Shown here in pieces: positions 26,379-34,824 of a DNA stretch of 64,000 nt. Within the stretch, counting starts at the first letter, position 1, and each line of letters starts with the position of its first letter. The stretch is from assembly GCA_046483025.1 (NCBI GenBank), contig JAWODZ010000126.1, positions 17,536 through 81,535 on the forward strand. The letters run 5' to 3'. The stretch is from CAYUAG01 sp046483025. Lineage in GTDB: Bacteria > Zhuqueibacterota > QNDG01 > CAYUAG01. Position numbers and translations under genes: made by a program. The notes under the pieces were generated by a model. That model ran no database searches, was not told the origin of the DNA, and saw only the letters and a program-made list of their open reading frames with translations.

Positions 26379-28292
26379 ATGAAATCAAAATATAAAAAAA
26401 GTCCCTATAACATATTCCAGTTTTTTAAAAATGTTCTGGATGCTATGGCTGATCTGGTTTATATAGTTAACAAAGACAGAGAGATACAGTATATCAATCC
26501 TGCCATGAAAAAAGTATTCGGCTCCAAAGATGGTAAAAAATGCTATGAATACCTTTCAGATTTATCGATGACCTGCCCCTGGTGCAGTCATGAAAATGTA
26601 TTAGATGGTCATACCATTCGCAGGGAGTGGTATTGTCAAAAAAAAGATAGAATCTATGATGTAATTGAAACTCCTTTACATAATGAGAATGGTCAGGTTT
26701 TCAAGCTAAAAATTATGCGTGATATCACAGATCTAAAGAGATGGGAACAAAAACTTCAGAATGAGAGAGATTTATTGAAAAATATCATGGAAAACACCCA
26801 TTCCATGATGGCATATCTGGATAAAGATTTTAATTTTATTCATGTCAATACAGCTTATGCAGAAGGTTCGGGTTATTCAGTTAAAGAGCTAATCGGCAGA
26901 AATCATTTTGATTTATTTCCCAATCAAGAGAATTATGCAATATTTAAAAAAGTCAGAGATACCGGCAACTCAATCGGGTTAAAAGATAAACCTTTTACAT
27001 TTGCCCATCAACCGGAAAGAGGTGTTACGTACTGGAACTGGACACTCAATCCCATAACAAATTCAGCTGGGGATACAGAGAATCTGGTTTTAACGCTGGA
27101 AGAAACCACCAAACGAAAAAGAATTGAAAATAAACTCAAGGAAAGTGAGGCCAGGTATAAACTTGCCCAAAAAGCTGCCCATATTGGTACCTGGGATTGG
27201 GATATCAAAACAGGCAAGCTTGTCTGGTCTGAAGAAGTTGAAACCTTGTTTGGGTTGCAAACCGGAGAGTTTAAAAATGATTATAAAGAATTTGTCAAAC
27301 TAATCCATCCTGAGGACAGAGAGAAGGTTCAGTCAGCAATTGACAGATGCATTGAAGTAAAAGAAGATTATGATGTAGAACACCGTATAATCTGGCCGGA
27401 TGGATCAATTCACTGGTTGAGAGAAATGGGGAATGTTATTTGTGATGAAAAACAATTGGCAGTACGTATGCTGGGAATTGTTCAGGATATCACTGAACAA
27501 AAGGAAGCCCGAGAAATATTGGAAAACACCAGAGAGCAGTTGGAGCGAGGTGTAAAAAAGCGAACCGAAGAGCTGGAAAAACTCAATACAATATTACAGC
27601 AGGAAATTGCAGAACGTAAAAATTATCAAGAACAGCTCCACTCTTTAATGTCTCGTATGACAAAGATGGAAGAACAGGCGCGCAGAAGAATTGCCACCGG
27701 ATTACATGATCGCATTGTTCAATCTTTGGCCCTGACCAAAATCAAACTGGAGAAGATCATTGATAATAATGAGGATATAAAACTGAAAGACACCTTAGAA
27801 GAGATTCATCAGCTTGTGGATCAAAATATTAATGAGACCCGTTCCTTAACTTTTGAAATAAGTCCGCCTATACTGTATGAAATGGGTTTGGTATCGGCTA
27901 TTGAATGGCTTGCAGATAAGATGAGCAAAAAGCACGATCTTGATATTACTGTTAAAAACGATGGTGAATTCACATCCATGGATGATAATATACGCAATAT
28001 TCTTTTTCAAACCGTTCAGGAATTACTGAATAACATTCAAGAACATGCCGGAGCCAGCCAGGCAGAAATACAGATAGCAGAAGAAGAGGATAATATTGTA
28101 ATTCAGATTAAAGATAACGGAGTTGGTTTTAAGGTATCGGAAGTAAAACCGGATATGTCCCGTTTGACCGGCTTTGGGCTTTTCAATATTAAAGAACGAC
28201 TGAAATATGTAAAGGGTCAGTGCAGGATTACATCCGGGAAGAATCAAGGTACAACTGTTGTTATTAAAGCCCCCTGGAAAAAGAATAATTGA
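26379..28292 (+). CDS. PAS-domain sensor histidine kinase (NarX/DesK-type), system 1
   Basis: A 637-residue soluble kinase without membrane segments. PAS1 about 17-120 contains Cys55 and Cys66-Pro-Trp-Cys69 (C-x10-CPWC), a possible redox or metal site; PAS2 about 130-247; PAS3 about 260-375 (WPDGSIHWLRE, PAS_3 type); coiled coil about 378-430; HisKA_3 with phospho-accepting His443 (RRRIATGLHDRIVQSL); HATPase about 540-637 (ELLNNIQEHAGAS, IKDNGVGF, GFGLFNIKERL). A cytosolic signal such as redox state is likely. It is followed by its cognate regulator after 12 bases, and is clearly paralogous to the kinase at 50218. Confidence 0.9.
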   Translation: MKSKYKKSPYNIFQFFKNVLDAMADLVYIVNKDREIQYINPAMKKVFGSKDGKKCYEYLSDLSMTCPWCSHENVLDGHTIRREWYCQKKDRIYDVIETPLHNENGQVFKLKIMRDITDLKRWEQKLQNERDLLKNIMENTHSMMAYLDKDFNFIHVNTAYAEGSGYSVKELIGRNHFDLFPNQENYAIFKKVRDTGNSIGLKDKPFTFAHQPERGVTYWNWTLNPITNSAGDTENLVLTLEETTKRKRIENKLKESEARYKLAQKAAHIGTWDWDIKTGKLVWSEEVETLFGLQTGEFKNDYKEFVKLIHPEDREKVQSAIDRCIEVKEDYDVEHRIIWPDGSIHWLREMGNVICDEKQLAVRMLGIVQDITEQKEAREILENTREQLERGVKKRTEELEKLNTILQQEIAERKNYQEQLHSLMSRMTKMEEQARRRIATGLHDRIVQSLALTKIKLEKIIDNNEDIKLKDTLEEIHQLVDQNINETRSLTFEISPPILYEMGLVSAIEWLADKMSKKHDLDITVKNDGEFTSMDDNIRNILFQTVQELLNNIQEHAGASQAEIQIAEEEDNIVIQIKDNGVGFKVSEVKPDMSRLTGFGLFNIKERLKYVKGQCRITSGKNQGTTVVIKAPWKKNN

Positions 28293-28304
28293 AAAGGATT
28301 TTTT

Positions 28305-28952
28305 ATGAAAACCAAAATCATACTGGCTGATGATCATCAGATAATCAGGGATGGATTAAAATCTTTAATTGATAAGGAGACGGTTTTTGAGCTGTTGGCC
28401 GAGGCCAGTAATGGAAGAACCACTGTACAACTGGCTGAAGAGATGAAGCCGGATGTGGTGATTATGGATATCAGCATGCCGGGACTCAATGGTATGGAAG
28501 CAGCTCGTCAGATTTTACACACCAATCCTGATATTAAGATTATTGCTCTGTCAGTACATTCAGAAAAACAGTTTGTATCCGGAATGCTGCGGGCGGGTGC
28601 TTCTGCTTATTTGTTGAAAGACTGTGCCTTCCGGGAGCTTAAAGAGGCCATTAACTTGGTCAAGCAGAATCAAATTTATTTAAGTCCGAAAATTACCGGT
28701 TTAATTATTCATGATTACAAAGAAAAACTGATTAAAGAAGATCAGTCAGTATTCAATGTGTTAACCGGCAGAGAAAGGGAAGTGCTTCAGCTACTTGCAG
28801 AGGGGAAAACAACCAAACAGGTTGCCGGAGAGCTGTATATCAGTGTGAAAACAGTTGAAACTCACAGACAGAATATAATGAACAAATTGAGTGTATACAA
28901 CCTTCCGGAACTGGTAAAATATGCAATCCGCCAGGGTATTGTAAGTCTTTAA
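28305..28952 (+). CDS. NarL/LuxR-type response regulator, system 1
   Basis: A 215-residue regulator. Receiver: acidic pair Asp9-Asp10, phospho-acceptor Asp55 (VVIMDISMPG), Ser/Thr and the Lys of LLKDC. Output: a complete LuxR/NarL helix-turn-helix (LTGREREVLQLLAEGKTTKQ, VAGELYISVKTVETHRQNIM). It binds DNA as a dimer after phosphorylation by the preceding kinase. Ribosome site AAAAGGA. It is nearly the same in architecture as the regulator at 52536 and is a candidate reader of the 40-bp two-part motif described in the findings. Confidence 0.92.
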   Translation: MKTKIILADDHQIIRDGLKSLIDKETVFELLAEASNGRTTVQLAEEMKPDVVIMDISMPGLNGMEAARQILHTNPDIKIIALSVHSEKQFVSGMLRAGASAYLLKDCAFRELKEAINLVKQNQIYLSPKITGLIIHDYKEKLIKEDQSVFNVLTGREREVLQLLAEGKTTKQVAGELYISVKTVETHRQNIMNKLSVYNLPELVKYAIRQGIVSL

Positions 28953-29029
28953 CCAACCTGAATAATTTAGGCTGGATTTTTTAACCTTCCATCCATTTTA
29001 CAAGTATTTTTTATTTACAGATTAACATC

Positions 29030-29069
29030 TCATACTTTTTTTCTGTGAAAATAGGGAATTTCCCTATTG
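29030..29069 (+). promoter_or_regulatory. two-part operator candidate, copy D (perfect right dyad)
   Basis: Right part ATAGGGAATTTCCCTATTG (29051-29069) contains the perfect 9-1-9 palindrome AATAGGGAA-T-TTCCCTATT (29050-29068). Left part TCATACTTTTTTTCT is degenerate but keeps the TCA.ACTTT start. The spacing (15 + 6 + 19 bases) is the same as in copies at 47610, 53478 and 62398. It lies 32 bases before the start of the second response regulator. Confidence 0.6.
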
Positions 29070-29100
29070 TATCTCTCTCCCAATATTTTTTTCTTAGGTT

Positions 29101-29733
29101 ATGAGTATAAACATTTTAGTTGCTGAAAATAATATTGATATGAGAAAACAGATTTGTGAACTTTTGAGAAATGAGAGGAGTTTCAAAATTATTGCTGAAG
29201 ATGCTGATGGTATGTCAGCCGTACAGACAGCCAAAAGAATAAAGCCGGATATGGTTTTAATGGATATTGCCATGCCGGAGCTTAGTGGAATGGCAGCTAC
29301 TCATCTTATCAAGGAATTTAGTGAAAAAATAAAGATAGTGGGTTTAACCATGTTTATGGAGATGAGTTTTGTGAAGAGTATGTTCAAGGCCGGGGCCTCG
29401 GGATATATTTTAAAGGATACAATGGTACGAGAACTTCCGGTGGCAGTGCATAAGGTCTCTAGAAATCAGATTTATTTCAGTAATAAGATTGAGACTATGA
29501 TTCTTTCTGATTATTTAAAAAAAATGAATACAGAACAATATAATCGGCAACAGTATCTTTCTGAGAATGATATGAAAATATTACAGTGTCTGGCACGGGG
29601 AGAAACCTGGGAGGAAATAACTGAAAAAACAGGACTGAATTGTAATACGGTTGAAATAATTCACCAAAAAATATTACAGACCTGGATAATTTTTATAAAA
29701 TCATTGAATAGTCAGGGAAAGAACTATTTGTAG
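29101..29733 (+). CDS. response regulator with divergent receiver and HTH, system 1
   Basis: A 210-residue NarL-like protein. The receiver keeps Asp55 (MVLMDIAMPE) and Lys (ILKDT), but the usual acidic pair is Glu9-Asn10 (VAENN), which may weaken metal binding and phosphorylation. The C-terminal region (LSENDMKILQCLARGETWEE, ITEKTGLNCNTVEIIHQKI) is a recognisable but divergent LuxR-type HTH. It has its own upstream two-part operator candidate (29030-29069). Arrangement kinase - regulator - divergent regulator is repeated at 50218-54192. It may modulate the primary regulator. Confidence 0.82.
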   Translation: MSINILVAENNIDMRKQICELLRNERSFKIIAEDADGMSAVQTAKRIKPDMVLMDIAMPELSGMAATHLIKEFSEKIKIVGLTMFMEMSFVKSMFKAGASGYILKDTMVRELPVAVHKVSRNQIYFSNKIETMILSDYLKKMNTEQYNRQQYLSENDMKILQCLARGETWEEITEKTGLNCNTVEIIHQKILQTWIIFIKSLNSQGKNYL

Positions 29734-29744
29734 GAGACAATCAG

Positions 29745-31457
29745 ATGGTAAAAAAAGATGACATTTCTATAGTGCTTTGTGGTCCAGCAGGTCAGGGCAT
29801 AAAGACTGCTGAACAGGTAATGGTGTCAATTTTTCGAAAAGCAGGATATAATGTTTTTGCCACCAAAGAATACATGTCCCGTATCAGAGGAGGCAGTAAT
29901 TCCACCTCTATCCGAGTATCATCAAAACAAGTGAAATCTTTTGTAGATCGCATGGATATCTTGGTTCCTCTCGACCGGGAGGCCTTGGAACATATTGAAT
30001 CCCGTATTACCCCGGAAACAATGGTCATCGGGGAAAAGGAAATTTTACTAAAAGAAGATAAAAAGATAGATTATCAGATCCATGATGTAGCTTTAACTGA
30101 ATTGGCCGAAGAAGCAGGTGGTAAAATTTATTCCAACATGATAGTAGTGGGAATTATAGCTGGTTTACTAGATATTGATAGTTCCTTGGTTCATACTTTT
30201 GTAGAAGAAATCTTCAGTAATAAAGAAAAAGAGATTGTAAAAAAGAATATTAGTGCTATTGATAAGGGATATAACCTCAGTTCCATTTTAGCAGCAGATT
30301 CCATCATTGAAATCAAAACCAAAGATAAGAACCAGATCCAAAAGGAGTTTTTAGTTAATGGTGGCGAGGCGGTAAGTATGGGAGCAGTAGCCGGAGGCTG
30401 TAATTTCATTGCTTCCTATCCTATGACTCCTTCCACCTCGGTTTTGACCTTTCTTGCCCAACATGGGAAAAAGTTCACTATTATTGCAGAGCAGGCTGAA
30501 GATGAAATAGCAGCCATTAATATGGTATTGGGTGCCTGGTATGCAGGAGCGCGGGGTATGGTGACCACCTCCGGAGGAGGATTTGCTTTGATGACAGAAG
30601 GATTGAGTCTTTCCGCCATGCTGGAGTCACCCCTGGTGATTCACCTTGCCCAGAGGCCGGGTCCGGCAACCGGGCTTCCTACCCGTACGGAGCAGGGTGA
30701 TCTCTTGTTTGCTTTGCACGCCGGTCATGGTGAATTTCCCCGCATAATTTTTTCCCCCGGTACTTTAGAGGATGCTTTCTTTTTAACCCAGAAGGCTTTT
30801 AATCTGGCAGATAAATACCAGATTCCGGTATTCATTCTCACGGATCAGTATTTTATTGATTCCTATTACAACATCCGGAAGTTTGATCTATCGAAAGTTA
30901 AAAACCAACACTTTATAGTTAAAACCGGTAACGACTACCAGAGGTATGAGCTTACAGACAATGGGGTTTCTCCCCGGGGAATACCGGGATATGGCGATGG
31001 TCTGGTGGCAGTGGACAGTGATGAACATGACTATGAAGGACATATTACGGAAGATTTAGAGATCCGTGCCAACATGGTGGAGAAACGGTTAAAGAAGATG
31101 AACAGTCTGGTCAAAGAAGCATTAGTTGCGGAAAGAATTGGTCCGGATAACAGTGATACTCTGGTGATCTGCTGGGGATCGACAGTTCATATAGTGAAAG
31201 AGGCCCTGGAAAACATTGATGCAGATAAGATTGCTGTACTGTATTTCAAACAGGTCTTTCCGCTTTCTCCTCAGACAGCAGATATTCTTAATAAGGCAAA
31301 AAAGCTGATTATGGTAGAAAACAATGCAACGGCTCAATTTGCCCAGCTTTTGAAACTGCACCTAAATATTGATATTTCGATTAAAGTTTTAAAATACAAT
31401 GGTCTGTGCTTTTCAGTGGAAGAGGTGGAAAAAGAATTACAGAAGGTAATCAATTAG
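29745..31457 (+). CDS. korA: 2-oxoacid:ferredoxin oxidoreductase, fused gamma-alpha subunit
   Basis: A 570-residue protein: residues 1-190 form the gamma domain (LCGPAGQGIKTAEQVMVS, MSRIRGGSNSTSIRVSS), and residues 200-570 the alpha subunit (GGEAVSMGAVAGGCNFIASY, PMTPSTSVLTFLAQ, GGGFALMTEGLSL). This is the KorA/VorA layout of two-subunit enzymes acting on 2-oxoglutarate or related 2-oxoacids, with ferredoxin as electron partner. Oxygen sensitive, cytosolic. Start with GTAGGAG upstream. The beta subunit follows after 6 bases, and a ferredoxin follows within 150 bases of that. Substrate 2-oxoglutarate is the most likely but not proven. Confidence 0.88.
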   Translation: MVKKDDISIVLCGPAGQGIKTAEQVMVSIFRKAGYNVFATKEYMSRIRGGSNSTSIRVSSKQVKSFVDRMDILVPLDREALEHIESRITPETMVIGEKEILLKEDKKIDYQIHDVALTELAEEAGGKIYSNMIVVGIIAGLLDIDSSLVHTFVEEIFSNKEKEIVKKNISAIDKGYNLSSILAADSIIEIKTKDKNQIQKEFLVNGGEAVSMGAVAGGCNFIASYPMTPSTSVLTFLAQHGKKFTIIAEQAEDEIAAINMVLGAWYAGARGMVTTSGGGFALMTEGLSLSAMLESPLVIHLAQRPGPATGLPTRTEQGDLLFALHAGHGEFPRIIFSPGTLEDAFFLTQKAFNLADKYQIPVFILTDQYFIDSYYNIRKFDLSKVKNQHFIVKTGNDYQRYELTDNGVSPRGIPGYGDGLVAVDSDEHDYEGHITEDLEIRANMVEKRLKKMNSLVKEALVAERIGPDNSDTLVICWGSTVHIVKEALENIDADKIAVLYFKQVFPLSPQTADILNKAKKLIMVENNATAQFAQLLKLHLNIDISIKVLKYNGLCFSVEEVEKELQKVIN

Positions 31458-31463
31458 GAGAAC

Positions 31464-32321
31464 ATGATGAGTAAAAATGTTTACGACATGAGCGATATTG
31501 ATGTGGCCTGGTGTCCGGGATGTGGTAATTTTACTATCTGGAAAGTGTTAAGGGAAACACTTTCGGAGATGAGCATAAAACCCCAGGAAGTAGTGATTGT
31601 ATCCGGTATTGGTCAGGCAGCTAAGATGCCTCATTATTTACGCTGCAATGTATTTAACGGCTTGCACGGCAGAGCTTTACCTCCGGCTGTTGGTATAAAG
31701 TCAGTTAATCCTGAACTTACCGTAATTGCAGAAAGCGGAGACGGAGATATGTATGGTGAAGGAGGTAATCATTTTATGCACACCATCAGAAGAAATCCCA
31801 ATATTACCAATCTTGTGCATAACAATATGGTTTACGGCTTGACCAAAGGCCAGGCTTCTCCCACCAGCCAGTCGGGATTTGTGACCCCGATACAGGTTGA
31901 CGGTGTTACTCTGAAGCCTTTTAATCCGCTTGTGGTGGCAATTGCCCTGGATGCATCTTTTGTAGCCCGAACCAGCACCGTGGATACCGAGAAATTCAAG
32001 ATGATCCTGAAAGAGGCAATAGAGCATCCCGGATATGCCCTAATTGATATTTTTCAACCCTGTGTTTCCTTTAACAAAGTCAATACCTACAAATGGTTCA
32101 AGGAAAACACCTATTATCTGGAAGAAAAGTATGATCCGAGGAACAAGGTTGAAGCCTTTACCCGGGCTTCGGAAACAGAAAAATTTCCTTTGGGAATTCT
32201 CTATAAAAATACTGATAAAAAGAGCTTTGAGCAAAGTCTGACAGTATATCAGAAAGATAAAAGTCCTGTTATAAACAGATCCTTTAACCTGGAAAAGTTA
32301 GAGGAATTTATGAATAAGTAG
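31464..32321 (+). CDS. korB: 2-oxoacid:ferredoxin oxidoreductase, beta (TPP) subunit
   Basis: A 285-residue beta subunit. The 4Fe-4S ligands start with WCPGCGNFTIWK; the thiamine pyrophosphate motif is ESGDGDMYGEGGNHFMHT followed by NNMVYGLTKGQASPTS. A C-terminal Cys (DIFQPCVSFNK) supplies another cluster ligand. Together with the preceding subunit it forms a complete two-gene Kor enzyme. The presence of a citrate-cleavage enzyme in the same window fits a reductive or reversible TCA cycle. Confidence 0.9.
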   Translation: MMSKNVYDMSDIDVAWCPGCGNFTIWKVLRETLSEMSIKPQEVVIVSGIGQAAKMPHYLRCNVFNGLHGRALPPAVGIKSVNPELTVIAESGDGDMYGEGGNHFMHTIRRNPNITNLVHNNMVYGLTKGQASPTSQSGFVTPIQVDGVTLKPFNPLVVAIALDASFVARTSTVDTEKFKMILKEAIEHPGYALIDIFQPCVSFNKVNTYKWFKENTYYLEEKYDPRNKVEAFTRASETEKFPLGILYKNTDKKSFEQSLTVYQKDKSPVINRSFNLEKLEEFMNK

Positions 32322-32350
32322 AATTTAGGATTGTAGAATGAATCTAAAGA

Positions 32351-32423
32351 ATTAGGGATTAGTGTCGCTGTCGCAATTGATTCCGATAGCGATTGCGATC
32401 CTGATACCGATAGTGATGAAAAT
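32351..32423. repeat. degenerate GATACCGATA-type repeat, copy 1
   Basis: Words GTCGCTGTCGCAATTGATTC, CGATAGCGATTGCGATC and GATACCGATAGTGATG follow each other; TCGCAAT...ATTGCGA can pair. It lies between korB and the ferredoxin gene. Related tracts occur at 33183-33235 and 36705-36745. Confidence 0.5.
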
Positions 32424-32465
32424 TTAAAATTATTAATTGTAATAATGATAAGAAAGGAGAAGAAG

Positions 32466-32690
32466 ATGAAAGTAACAATTGACAGAGATGAATGCACTAT
32501 GTGTGCTTTATGTTGGGAAACCTGCCCGGATTTTTTTGAAGAAAGTCAGGAGGATGGGATGAGCCAAATAGTAGCAGAATACAGGGATAACGGTAATGTT
32601 GATCAGGGTGAAGCTCCTGAATCCTTGTATGATTGTGTAACTGAAGCAGCAGAAGAATGCCCGGTGGAGATTATTCACATTGAAGAATGA
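32466..32690 (+). CDS. 4Fe-4S ferredoxin
   Basis: A 74-residue ferredoxin from the ATG at 32466, chosen because AAAGGAG lies just upstream; the frame extends to 32445. It has a CxxCxxC cluster (ECTMCALCWETCPDFF) and the distant Cys in EECPVEIIHIEE, the single 4Fe-4S arrangement; two extra cysteines (Cys20 and the one in YDCVTEA) may form a disulfide or hold a second labile site. Probable electron carrier for the Kor enzyme immediately upstream and for the superoxide reductase downstream. Confidence 0.88.
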   Translation: MKVTIDRDECTMCALCWETCPDFFEESQEDGMSQIVAEYRDNGNVDQGEAPESLYDCVTEAAEECPVEIIHIEE

Positions 32691-32758
32691 GCAGGTTAAT
32701 ACTAATACCGCGATAATGATTTATAATCAATCAATTAGACATAAGGGAGGAAGAAAAA

Positions 32759-33154
32759 ATGAAAAATTTAGGTGAACATATTCAGCAAGCAGATTGGAAA
32801 ACAGAAAAACATGTACCAGTCATTGAATGTTCGGATAAGGTGAAAGCGGAAGAAGTATTCGAGGTAAAAGTAGGATTGGGTAAGGAAGTGGCACATCCCA
32901 ATACTACTGAGCATCATATTCGCTGGATCAGTCTTTATTTTTATCCGGAAGGTGATAAGTTTCCTTATGAAGTCGGTCATTTTGAATTCAATTCTCATGG
33001 AGAAGCTGTAAAAGGGGCTAATGAAGGACCGGTTTATACCCACCATCAGGTTGGAGTCAATATGAAAGTTACCAAATCCGGGACTTTGCATGCTCTGGCT
33101 TTATGTAATATTCACGGACTCTGGGAAAACAGTAAAGATATTGAGATTGGTTAA
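32759..33154 (+). CDS. superoxide reductase (neelaredoxin-type)
   Basis: A 131-residue class II superoxide reductase. The iron ligands are visible: EKHVP with Glu16-Lys17-His18, AHPNTTEHHIRW with His46 and His52, and CNIHG with Cys116 and His119. There is no N-terminal desulforedoxin domain. It reduces superoxide to peroxide without making oxygen, typical for anaerobes. The gene sits between ferredoxin and a DHOD-like flavoprotein and has a strong ribosome site (GGGAGGAAG). Confidence 0.93.
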   Translation: MKNLGEHIQQADWKTEKHVPVIECSDKVKAEEVFEVKVGLGKEVAHPNTTEHHIRWISLYFYPEGDKFPYEVGHFEFNSHGEAVKGANEGPVYTHHQVGVNMKVTKSGTLHALALCNIHGLWENSKDIEIG

Positions 33155-33182
33155 AGGGTCGGGGAAAATTTTTGGGGATTAA

Positions 33183-33235
33183 TGATAGTGATGTCGAATA
33201 CGATATCGATACCGATACCGATACCGAAAGTGAGG
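33183..33235. repeat. GATACCGATA-type tandem repeat, copy 2
   Basis: Contains CGATATCGATACCGATACCG followed by ATACCGAAAGTGAGG, i.e. about four tandem units of the hexamer GATACC/GATATC. Non-coding, between superoxide reductase and the DHOD-like gene. Confidence 0.6.
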
Positions 33236-33282
33236 AAAAGATAAAGAAGTAATATTACATATATTAATTTATGGAGGCAATA

Positions 33283-34296
33283 ATGATTGATATAAGTACT
33301 CAGTATATGGGAATAGAATTAAAAAATCCTGTCATTGTCGGAGCCAGTAGTTTGACATCGGATATGGAAACCATAAAACACATTGAAAAAGCCGGTGCTG
33401 GTGCTCTTGTGACCAAATCTCTTTTTGAAGAGCAGATTCAGCTGGAACGATATAAAATGGATGAGGACCGGGAGAAGTACAGCTATCGTAATGCGGAAAT
33501 GATTACGGTTTTTCCGGAACAGGAACATGCGGGGCCCAAAGAACATCTCTACTGGGTTGAGAAAACCAAGGAAAGTCTTTCAATTCCTGTAATTGCCAGC
33601 TTGAATGCAGTACATAAAGAAACCTGGATTGAATATGCCAAACTCCTGGAAGAGACCGGTGTGGATGCCCTGGAATTGAACTTTTATGCTTCTCCCAAAG
33701 AATTCAAAAAAGATGCGGAATCCATTGAAAAAGAACAGATCTCCATAATAAAAAAGATCAAAGCAAAAGTTTCGATTCCGGTATCAGTGAAGCTGAGTTT
33801 TTTCTATACCAATCCTCTTCATTTCATTTCTCACATTGATAAAATTAATGTTGACGGACTGGTATTATTCAATCGGTTTTTCCAGCCTGATATAGATGTA
33901 TACAAACAAAAACACATTTCCCCTTTTCTTCTAAGTGAACGATCAGACAACCGTTTGCCTTTGAAATTTACCGGATTATTATCAGAGAATATCAAAGCAG
34001 ATATTTGCAGCAGTACCGGACTCATCGAGGGTGAAGATGTGGTTAAAATGATCCTGGCTGGTGCAGCTTCAGTTCAGGTAGTGAGCACCCTGTACAAAAA
34101 TGGTATTGATTATATCAGTAAGATATTAGAAAATTTACAATTCTGGATGGAACAGAAAGGATATACTGCCTTAAATGATTTTCGGGGAAAGATGAATAAG
34201 AAAAACAGTACTGATCCTTGGGTGTATATGCGTTCTCAGTATATAAAATTGTTGATGAATCCCAAAGATTTATTGGATAATTATCCTGTACCTTAA
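33283..34296 (+). CDS. dihydroorotate dehydrogenase-like flavoprotein
   Basis: A 337-residue TIM-barrel FMN protein from the ATG at 33283; the frame opens at 33271, but the GGAGG at 33273-33277 serves the later start. The N-terminus MIDISTQYMGIELKNPVIVG and the blocks GAGALVTKSLFEEQI, GVDALELNFYASP, PVSVKLSFFYT and LAGAASVQVVSTLYKNG match DHOD-like proteins often found near 2-oxoacid oxidoreductases. The catalytic loop usual in PyrD is not obvious, so pyrimidine synthesis is not implied. It is followed by the PfpI-family gene after 15 bases. Confidence 0.84.
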   Translation: MIDISTQYMGIELKNPVIVGASSLTSDMETIKHIEKAGAGALVTKSLFEEQIQLERYKMDEDREKYSYRNAEMITVFPEQEHAGPKEHLYWVEKTKESLSIPVIASLNAVHKETWIEYAKLLEETGVDALELNFYASPKEFKKDAESIEKEQISIIKKIKAKVSIPVSVKLSFFYTNPLHFISHIDKINVDGLVLFNRFFQPDIDVYKQKHISPFLLSERSDNRLPLKFTGLLSENIKADICSSTGLIEGEDVVKMILAGAASVQVVSTLYKNGIDYISKILENLQFWMEQKGYTALNDFRGKMNKKNSTDPWVYMRSQYIKLLMNPKDLLDNYPVP

Positions 34297-34311
34297 TCAA
34301 GGAGGGTTCTC

Positions 34312-34818
34312 ATGAAGGTTGCAATTTTATTGGAAAATCAGTATCAGGTTTTGGAAGTATGGTATCCCTTCCTCCGGTTTCGGGAAGAAGGCATAGAAAC
34401 GGTTCTGGTGGGAACCGATAAAACAAATTACCTGAGTAAGGAAGGTTATCCGGCACAGGAAACAATTCCTGTTAAAAAGGCCAGGTCCAAAGATTTCGAG
34501 GGAGTAATTGTTCCGGGCGGGTATGCCCCTGATTACCTGCGCCGGCATGCAGAAATCAATCAATTTGTAAAAAATATATTCGAGTCCGGAAAACTGACAG
34601 CTGCTATCTGTCACGGCGGATGGGTACTGGTTTCAGCCGGGATATTAAAGAAAAAAAGAGTTACCTCATTTATGGCCATTAAAGATGATATGATCAATGC
34701 CGGGGCAGAATATCTGGATCAGGAAGTAGTGGTTGATAATAATCTTATTACTTCCAGGAATCCTTATGATCTTCCTGCTTTTTGTAGGGAAATCATTTCC
34801 TTTTTAAAATCAGGGTAA
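34312..34818 (+). CDS. DJ-1/PfpI family protein
   Basis: A 168-residue protein with the nucleophile elbow AAICHGGWVLVSAG (the Cys-His pair of the family) and GVIVPGGYAPDYLRRH. The C-terminal VDNNLITSRNPYDLPAF is the usual PfpI end. Members are glyoxalases, deglycases, proteases or chaperones; the activity here is not certain. It has the ribosome site AAGGAGG and lies 6 bases before the CDGSH gene, so it belongs to the redox cluster. Confidence 0.88.
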   Translation: MKVAILLENQYQVLEVWYPFLRFREEGIETVLVGTDKTNYLSKEGYPAQETIPVKKARSKDFEGVIVPGGYAPDYLRRHAEINQFVKNIFESGKLTAAICHGGWVLVSAGILKKKRVTSFMAIKDDMINAGAEYLDQEVVVDNNLITSRNPYDLPAFCREIISFLKSG

Positions 34819-34824
34819 AAGTGA

